Below are positions 58,539 through 64,000 of a stretch of 64,000 nucleotides of DNA, in pieces. The notes under the pieces were generated by a model. It worked only from the letters and a program-made list of their open reading frames with translations. It did no database searches and was not told where the DNA came from. The DNA lies in NCBI RefSeq assembly GCF_000496695.1, contig NZ_BAUJ01000014.1:1-64000 (forward strand). The letters run 5' to 3'. This DNA is from Vibrio halioticoli NBRC 102217. Lineage in GTDB: Bacteria; Pseudomonadota; Gammaproteobacteria; Enterobacterales; Vibrionaceae. Both the position numbers and the translations under genes were made by a program. Position 1 is the first letter of the stretch, and each line of letters starts with the position of its first letter.

Positions 58539-59165
58539 ATGAGAGTTGTTGAGGTAAAACATCCACTTGTAAAGCATAAACTTGGTTTAATGCGCGAAGG
58601 TAACATTAGCACTAAGCGTTTTAGAGAGTTAGCAACTGAAGTGGGTAGCCTACTAACTTATGAAGCAACCGCTGATTTTGAAACAGAACGTGTCACTATC
58701 GAAGGATGGGATGGTTCGGTTGAAGTTGATCAAATTAAAGGCAAAAAAGTAACCGTAGTGCCAATCTTACGTGCCGGTCTTGGCATGATGGACGGCGTAT
58801 TGGAACACATGCCGAGTGCGAAAATCAGTGTTGTGGGTATCTACCGTGACGAAGAAACATTAGAACCTGTACCGTATTTTAATAAGTTGGCATCATGCAT
58901 TGATCAACGTATTGCTCTAGTTGTTGACCCAATGCTAGCAACTGGCGGGTCTATGATTGCAACTATTGATCTATTGAAAGAGAAAGGCTGTAAAGTTATT
59001 AAAGCACTGGTTTTGGTTGCCGCTCCTGAAGGTATTGAAGCGCTAGAAAAAGCGCACCCAGATATCGAGCTATTCACTGCAGCTATCGACGAATGCCTAA
59101 ACGACAAAGGCTACATTGTTCCGGGTCTTGGCGATGCGGGCGACAAGATTTTTGGTACTAAGTAA
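58539..59165 (+). CDS. upp: Upp, uracil phosphoribosyltransferase
   Basis: Salvages uracil with PRPP to UMP. 208 residues from the ATG at 58539, same as E. coli, with GGAG 6 bases upstream. An in-frame ATG at 58527 adds MEKD only and has no ribosome binding site. PRPP loop [18 protein letters not shown]; uracil site near [17 protein letters not shown]. uraA does not follow here. Confidence 0.96.
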   Translation: MRVVEVKHPLVKHKLGLMREGNISTKRFRELATEVGSLLTYEATADFETERVTIEGWDGSVEVDQIKGKKVTVVPILRAGLGMMDGVLEHMPSAKISVVGIYRDEETLEPVPYFNKLASCIDQRIALVVDPMLATGGSMIATIDLLKEKGCKVIKALVLVAAPEGIEALEKAHPDIELFTAAIDECLNDKGYIVPGLGDAGDKIFGTK

Positions 59166-59270
59166 CGCTAAATAAAACCATACGGTAGGGTACTTTTAAA
59201 CAGGCTCTACTTGTTGGTTTTAGTATCTTCGCTTATCCTTTTCTAACTAATTAATATTACTGAGTTATTT

Positions 59271-60494
59271 ATGCGATTATTAGCTTGTTTGCTAGCAACA
59301 TTAACCTCTTTTTCTGCACTTGCGGTTACCAAAGTGAATGTGTTTGATACTGATGCTGTCGTTTTTGAACAGCAAGAAGGAGCCAAACACAGTGGTGAAG
59401 AGTTAGCGCGCCGCGAAGGCATGCGAGAAGTTATTGTACGAGCAACGGGTGATTCAGCCTCTTTAGATAATCCAGTTGTGCAAAAAGCCATTACCCAAAG
59501 TAGCCGTTTTTTGTCGACGATCATGCCATCTCAAAGAAATGGTCAACCTATCTTAAAAATGTCTTTTAACTCCAAGCAGATCCAATCTTTACTAGCTCAG
59601 GCAAATTTACCTTATTGGCCGGAAGAGCGCGCCCGTTTGTTGGTTTGGGTTGTAGAAGACAATGGCTATGATAGAACCATTAGCTGGGAGCAATCAGAGC
59701 GAACCTCTGTAGCGAACCTAAGATATGTAGCAGGCCAAAAAGGGCTTCCTATTATTGTTCCTGTTGGTGATATTGATGATGTCACTAGCATCAAGCCGAC
59801 AGAGCTGTGGGGTGGTTTTACCAAGCAAATCTCGAGTAGCAGTCGTCGCTACAATGTTGATGCCGTCGTAGTGGCTCGAATTGCCCGCAATGGTCATCAG
59901 CAGCGTCTGCGTTGGACACTCTACGATGATAAACCTCAGTTTATCGACGACAGTGCATTGTCTCCTGTTTCTGGTGAGGCTTCAGGTACAAATAAACAAG
60001 TGACAGAAGCTTTGGTGGCAGAGCTAGGTCGTTACTACGCGAACAAAAGCGCAACCAAAAGCAGCGGTGAAGTGGCTTCATCAATTGATGTTAAATTCTC
60101 TGGCGTAAATGACGCGTTCTCGTTTTTCAGCATTGAACGTATGTTAGAAAGTTTACCAAGCGTTGCATCGGTAGAGCTGAGTCATGTAGTGGGTGATGAC
60201 GTTGATTTTCAAGTTAACTTAATTACCGATAAAGCCGACTTTGAACGTCAATTACTTAGAAGTAATAAAGTGAACAAAGCGGCTAAGCCTGTTCCTGCTC
60301 CAACTGCACCCGCGACAGAAAAAGTGCAAGCCGTTGCACCAGTGCAAGCTGACAGCAGCAATACAGATACCACAACACAGCCGTCGACTGCAGTTTCAGT
60401 GCCTGTGGCAACGCCAGCGACAACGGAGAGCGCACCTGCCACTCCAGTGGCAGAGGAAGAAGCGCAAACTCTTGACTATGAGTGGCAATCTTAG
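59271..60494 (+). CDS. DUF2066 family exported protein
   Basis: 407 residues. A signal peptide (about 1-18, cut after SALA) is followed by the DUF2066 domain (about 20-270) with ARREGMREVIVRATGD, LARLLVWVVEDNG-like segments and RRYNVDAVVVARI. The last 80 residues are low-complexity, rich in alanine, proline and threonine (PAPTAPATEKVQ). Likely periplasmic or lipid-side; function unknown. It follows upp by 105 bp and ends at a strong terminator. Confidence 0.78.
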   Translation: MRLLACLLATLTSFSALAVTKVNVFDTDAVVFEQQEGAKHSGEELARREGMREVIVRATGDSASLDNPVVQKAITQSSRFLSTIMPSQRNGQPILKMSFNSKQIQSLLAQANLPYWPEERARLLVWVVEDNGYDRTISWEQSERTSVANLRYVAGQKGLPIIVPVGDIDDVTSIKPTELWGGFTKQISSSSRRYNVDAVVVARIARNGHQQRLRWTLYDDKPQFIDDSALSPVSGEASGTNKQVTEALVAELGRYYANKSATKSSGEVASSIDVKFSGVNDAFSFFSIERMLESLPSVASVELSHVVGDDVDFQVNLITDKADFERQLLRSNKVNKAAKPVPAPTAPATEKVQAVAPVQADSSNTDTTTQPSTAVSVPVATPATTESAPATPVAEEEAQTLDYEWQS

Positions 60495-60525
60495 TTTCTT
60501 CATTACTGGCGAATTAGCGTAATCT

Positions 60526-60575
60526 AAAAAAGCCCCTGTATTACTACTAAAAATAGATAATACAGGGGCTTTTTG
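60526..60575. terminator. bidirectional terminator
   Basis: A 17-bp stem, AAAAAGCCCCTGTATTA (60527-60543) with TAATACAGGGGCTTTTT (60558-60574), with a 14-nt loop. It lies between convergent genes. Confidence 0.93.
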
Positions 60576-60606
60576 TTATTTATTAGCTTATTAGCCATTA
60601 AAAATA

Positions 60607-61044
60607 TTAGCGACCAAAGCGTTGCTGTTCTTCTTGCTTATATTCAGACAGCTTTTTTAGCTTCAAACCTAACTCGCGTCCTCTTAATCGGCTATATAGC
60701 GTGTTGCCAATAAAAGCGATACTGCTAATAACCAACTCGATGATAGCCAGAGTTCGCTCTCCTTCATCCACATACACCAATGTCAGTGAGTGCAAGAAGT
60801 AGAGTAGCAATACAAAGTTTGCCCAAGCAAAGGTGTATGGCTTTTGCGCCAATATACCCTTGATAGGGAACAGCAAAGGTACACACCAAGCAATGGTTAA
60901 AAACCAAGGGTTAATTTCAGCCGGAGGTGAAATGACACTGTGCCAAAGCAGTACCCAAACTAATAAGCAAAAGTGACCTATTTGCGCGGTTCGTAGCCAT
61001 AGCTTGGTCTTAGGGGCCATTTCTATGGCGTTAGAATTAGGCAT
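60607..61044 (-). CDS. DUF2069 family membrane protein
   Basis: 145 residues with about four hydrophobic helices (about 20-37, 45-62, 70-88, 97-115) and a charged C-terminal tail. The PWFLTIAWCVPLLFPIKGIL block is typical of DUF2069. Inner membrane, function unknown. Its ATG overlaps the stop of the upstream ArsC-like gene by one base. Confidence 0.8.
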   Translation of the reverse strand: MPNSNAIEMAPKTKLWLRTAQIGHFCLLVWVLLWHSVISPPAEINPWFLTIAWCVPLLFPIKGILAQKPYTFAWANFVLLLYFLHSLTLVYVDEGERTLAIIELVISSIAFIGNTLYSRLRGRELGLKLKKLSEYKQEEQQRFGR

Positions 61045-61394
61045 TATAGGATCTCTAAAACCTGCTCTGGTGGACGGCCGTGCTTGGCTTTGCCGTTTGC
61101 CACAACAATCGGGCGCTCAATCAGTTTGCGGTTGGCTAACATAGCTTCAAACAAAGCATCATCGCTTAATGCGCTATCGCCAAGGTTTAGCGCTTTATAG
61201 ATGGCTTCTTTGGTACGCATCATTTGACGCACTTCAGTTAGCCCTAATTGGCTGTAGATAGTGCGCAGTGAATCTAGGGTCAGCTCAGCATCTAAATACA
61301 GAACCACTTCTGGTGCTATTCCTTTTTCTTCTAGTAAAGCTAATGTCTCTCGGCTTTTTGAACAGCGAGGGTTATGAAAAATAACAACAGACAT
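61044..61394 (-). CDS. YfgD, ArsC-type glutaredoxin-dependent reductase family
   Basis: 116 residues. Thioredoxin-fold ArsC family with the catalytic C11 in NPRCSKSRETLAL and the C-terminal ERPIVVANGKAKHGRPPEQVLEIL block. It matches E. coli YfgD, next to bepA as here, rather than plasmid ArsC. No arsR or arsB is nearby, so a role in arsenate resistance is doubtful. Co-transcribed with bepA, 12 bp downstream. Confidence 0.9.
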   Translation of the reverse strand: MSVVIFHNPRCSKSRETLALLEEKGIAPEVVLYLDAELTLDSLRTIYSQLGLTEVRQMMRTKEAIYKALNLGDSALSDDALFEAMLANRKLIERPIVVANGKAKHGRPPEQVLEIL

Positions 61395-61406
61395 GAAATT
61401 TCCTTT

Positions 61407-62876
61407 TTAGTTTTGGAGCGCCATAAACTGGTCGCGTTGTTGTAAAAGCTGATCGATACGCGCATCAAAGCGAGCTTGCTGATTACTGCCTAGCTGTGAC
61501 AATTGAGCCGCTTGAGTAAAGCTTTGAATCGCTCGATTCCAGTTAGCGCTAAGGGCATACAATTCACCGCGAGCGGCAACTTCATTTGCCGAATCCCCTA
61601 AGTTAGCGTGCGCTTTACTTAATAGATGCCAACCGTTGCTGTCATCAGAATTAGCGTGCGTGTATCGCTGTAATAATCGTATTGCTTCTTTGTTTTTATC
61701 TTGTTCAATCAGAACATTGGCCAGATTGATCTCTAATGTTGGGTTACCCGGTTTGGTTTTCAATGCGTTTTCTAACAACACTTGCGCTTTCTGTGGTGTT
61801 TTCTTGGCAATGTTTAAATCGGCAAGCGCATCCAGTACAAAGTTGCTATTGGGCAACTGTTTTTGCAATTGCACGAGCAAAGCTTCGGCTTTGTCTAGCT
61901 GTTTAGTGTCTAAATAAACCAGTGCCTTACCATATTGATAGGCAGGCTTTATCTCGGCTGATGCAGATTTTTCTTTGCGCTTAAGCCAATCTAACGCGCC
62001 ATCGCTATTGATGCCTACATAGCGGGCAACGATTCGCGCTTTTGCCATGTGAAAATCCAGTACTGGAGCATGCGGCTTAGAAGGGTATGCGTCAGCACGA
62101 GCACGAGTATCAGTAATACGGTCTTCGGGTAATGGGTGAGTCAGCAGCATTGGCGGCGGCTTGCTCGCATAACGATATTGATCGGCTAAGCGTCCAAAGA
62201 AATGCGGCATCGCATGCGGATCATAGCCTGTTTTGATCAAGGTGCTCATGCCCACTCGATCCGCTTCTTTCTCATTACTGCGGGTATAGTTGATGGCACT
62301 TTGCATTGCGCCTGCTTGCGTGGCAGTTATAGCCGCGATTCCCGCTTCTGGGGCGGCAATCGCCAATAAAATAGAACCGGCTAATGCGGCGATCGTTACT
62401 GGCGTTTTACGCGCTTGATCTTCCATGCGCCTTGCCAAGTGGCGCTGAGTAACGTGGGCAATTTCGTGGGCAACCACAGAGGCAAGTTCGCCTTCAGTGT
62501 TAGCGTGTAAAAATAGACCAGTATGCAAAGCAACGTGTCCGCCAAAAAAGGCAAAGGCGTTAATGTTTCGGTCACGAATCAAAAAAAACTTAAAAGGCGT
62601 TTTTACATCAGAGGCATTGGCGACGAGTCGATAGCCTAAACTTGAAACATATTCACTTAAAACGGGATCACTGACGATGGGCTGACTGGCTCTAAGGATA
62701 CGCATATAAGCGTCGCCATAATTGCGTTCTTGATCTATGGTCAGGGTCGCACCAGCGGTTGTGCCGATATCGGGCAAGTCTGTTGAGTTGGCAAGACTAG
62801 GGGCGCTAAAGCATAAAGATGCACTTAATAGCGTGGCTAATATCGATACTTTGCGTTTTAAATTAGTGGCAGTCAT
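61407..62876 (-). CDS. bepA: BepA, beta-barrel assembly-enhancing protease
   Basis: Periplasmic M48 metalloprotease and chaperone that helps LptD mature and degrades misfolded barrel proteins. 489 residues (E. coli 487). A signal peptide (about 1-29), the zinc site HEIAH at 137-141 with the third ligand in EKEADRVGM (about 200), and a C-terminal TPR region (about 300-480). Works with BamA, encoded at 31.6 kb. Divergent from the TusA-like gene. Confidence 0.94.
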   Translation of the reverse strand: MTATNLKRKVSILATLLSASLCFSAPSLANSTDLPDIGTTAGATLTIDQERNYGDAYMRILRASQPIVSDPVLSEYVSSLGYRLVANASDVKTPFKFFLIRDRNINAFAFFGGHVALHTGLFLHANTEGELASVVAHEIAHVTQRHLARRMEDQARKTPVTIAALAGSILLAIAAPEAGIAAITATQAGAMQSAINYTRSNEKEADRVGMSTLIKTGYDPHAMPHFFGRLADQYRYASKPPPMLLTHPLPEDRITDTRARADAYPSKPHAPVLDFHMAKARIVARYVGINSDGALDWLKRKEKSASAEIKPAYQYGKALVYLDTKQLDKAEALLVQLQKQLPNSNFVLDALADLNIAKKTPQKAQVLLENALKTKPGNPTLEINLANVLIEQDKNKEAIRLLQRYTHANSDDSNGWHLLSKAHANLGDSANEVAARGELYALSANWNRAIQSFTQAAQLSQLGSNQQARFDARIDQLLQQRDQFMALQN

Positions 62877-63079
62877 TGTTTAATTAACGTGAGATCCGAT
62901 TTCCATTTTAAAGAGGGCTGTCTAATGGTAAGACCCTATTGAGTCCATTTGGTTTCTTGATAAGAGCAAAATGACACTTGTTAACAACTTAGTCACTAGG
63001 TTAACACGGGATAATAGTGGTTTTGAACTAAAAAAGATTTACAATAGGCGTATTTAGAATAAATAGAACTCGTTCAACT

Positions 63080-63301
63080 ATGTCAGTCGAAATCATTGAT
63101 CTTACTGAAGAACGATGTCCTATGACTTTGTTGCTGGCTAAGCGTGCAAGTAGGGCATTATCAACGTCTCAAAGCCTCACTTTTTTAGTGCTAGATTTAG
63201 TCTCCATCAAAGATATGAAAGCTTACTTTTTACATCACGGTATGTTGGTGGATGTAAAGCAAGGTGCTGATTTTTATTCCTTAACCATAACCAAAGGGTA
63301 A
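63080..63301 (+). CDS. TusA-like (SirA/YeeD) sulfur-carrier family protein
   Basis: 73 residues, full length for the TusA fold. The N-terminal EERCPMTLLLAKRASRAL carries the family CP motif (C14 by the chosen ATG), though the second residue of the usual CPxP is methionine-threonine (CPMT). The role is uncertain: it may carry sulfur, or regulate. It sits just before perM and may be co-transcribed with it. Confidence 0.8.
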   Translation: MSVEIIDLTEERCPMTLLLAKRASRALSTSQSLTFLVLDLVSIKDMKAYFLHHGMLVDVKQGADFYSLTITKG

Positions 63302-63309
63302 CTCTTACT

Positions 63310-64000
63310 ATGCTTGATATGATGAAGCAATGGTATAAACGCAGATTCTCTGATCCTCACGCCGTTAGCTTAGTGACCATCATTCTATTTGGATTTATCA
63401 CCATCTATTTTTTTGGGCATCTTATTGCCCCGCTGCTGGTTGCTATCGTATTAGCCTACCTTTTAGAGTGGCCTGTGGTGCAGTTAGTTCGCATTGGCGT
63501 TCCTAGAACTATTGCCGTTATTTTGGTGTTATTTCTCTTTGTTGGCTTAGTGCTTGTTGCATTTATTGGCATAGTGCCAACCATCTGGCAACAAATTGGT
63601 AATTTCTTCAATGATGTGCCAAACATGTATCGTCAGTTGCAAGATTTTATTAACTCAATTCCCGAACGTTTTCCTGAATTTGCTACCGTCACTAACGCTG
63701 AGTTTATGTTTGCCGACATGAAAAATAAATTCGTTGGGCTGGGTGAAAGCGCAGTAAAAGGCTCATTAGCATCTTTGGTGAGTTTGGCTACGGTTGGGGT
63801 TTACCTTATTTTGGTACCGCTGCTTATCTTTTTCTTGCTTAAAGACAAAGAGCAAATGTTAAGTATGCTCAGCGGTATATTGCCAAAAAACCGTAATCTT
63901 GCTTATCAGGTATGGCATGAAATGAACGGTCAAATCTCTAATTATATCCGCGGTAAAGTGGTGGAGATTGTCATCGTCGGCAGTGCCAGTTACATTACCT
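63310..64000 (+). CDS. perM: PerM, AI-2E transporter family protein (partial)
   Basis: The 5' 230 codons of a gene that leaves the window. Several membrane helices are visible: about 20-55 as one or two segments (LVTIILFGFITIYFFG), 65-90, and 150-175, with a loop rich in aromatic residues between. It is similar to E. coli PerM (YfgO), which lies beside bepA there too. The substrate is not certain. The ATG at 63310 lies 8 bp after the TusA-like stop. Confidence 0.88.
   Translation, partial: MLDMMKQWYKRRFSDPHAVSLVTIILFGFITIYFFGHLIAPLLVAIVLAYLLEWPVVQLVRIGVPRTIAVILVLFLFVGLVLVAFIGIVPTIWQQIGNFFNDVPNMYRQLQDFINSIPERFPEFATVTNAEFMFADMKNKFVGLGESAVKGSLASLVSLATVGVYLILVPLLIFFLLKDKEQMLSMLSGILPKNRNLAYQVWHEMNGQISNYIRGKVVEIVIVGSASYIT

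Noticed and set aside
59174..59221. Terminator after upp
   Set aside because: AAAACCA/TGGTTTT arms are 34 nt apart and no convincing inner stem or T-run follows.
61044..61394. Arsenate resistance operon
   Set aside because: The ArsC-type gene is the chromosomal yfgD form beside bepA; no arsR, arsB or acr3 is nearby.

Overview
The window is about 64 kb of chromosome from a gammaproteobacterium of the family Vibrionaceae, most likely a Vibrio. The protein sequences, the gene order and the small RNA next to gcvA all fit this. I cannot name the species from sequence alone. I see no rRNA, tRNA, insertion sequence, prophage, integron or CRISPR array. This is mostly core genome, with a few lineage-specific insertions.

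Layout. 1-4.7 kb: the sRNA GcvB (minus strand, not protein-coding) divergent from its activator gene gcvA, then rlmM, xni and ppnN. 4.9-8.1 kb: queF transcribed together with a TPR/degenerate-GGDEF membrane protein. 8.1-16.5 kb: small housekeeping and poorly characterised genes (syd, a DUF2310 zinc-ribbon protein, a TrmH-family methyltransferase, fdxA, an FAD oxidoreductase, yaiI, DUF3301, DUF3549, yqcC-truC, DUF3461). 16.7-23.7 kb: glnD and map, separated by a 1049-residue HD-GYP sensor protein that does not belong to the usual glnD-map neighbourhood.

24.0-43.3 kb is the long conserved translation/envelope/replication cluster rpsB-tsf-pyrH-frr-uppS-cdsA-ispC-rseP-bamA-skp-lpxD-fabZ-lpxA-lpxB-rnhB-dnaE-accA. 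It links protein synthesis, undecaprenyl and phospholipid precursors, outer-membrane assembly, lipid A synthesis and the replicative polymerase. 43.3-55.4 kb: tilS, a small cytochrome c, glnB (P-II, the partner of the GlnD encoded upstream), then the yafD/mltD/gloB/yafS/rnhA/dnaQ/fadE/gmhA/yafJ block, also known from Enterobacteriaceae. 55.3-64.0 kb: a secreted serine protease with a GlyGly-CTERM tail, purMN, upp, a DUF2066 protein, DUF2069, an ArsC/YfgD-like protein, bepA, a TusA-like protein and the 5' part of perM, which runs off the window.

Regulation readable from the sequence: a complete GcvB promoter and terminator; an extended -10 with GC-rich discriminator plus structured leader before rpsB; a FadR operator over the fadE start site; a PurR box over the purMN promoter; a sigma-E-like promoter inside rseP; a structured ppnN leader with a short upstream ORF; and many intrinsic terminators. 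The least explained items are the HD-GYP protein with a substrate-binding domain apparently nested in its Cache domain, the ppnN leader, the altered active-site-proximal motif of LpxA, and the serine protease with a chymotrypsin-like S1 residue.
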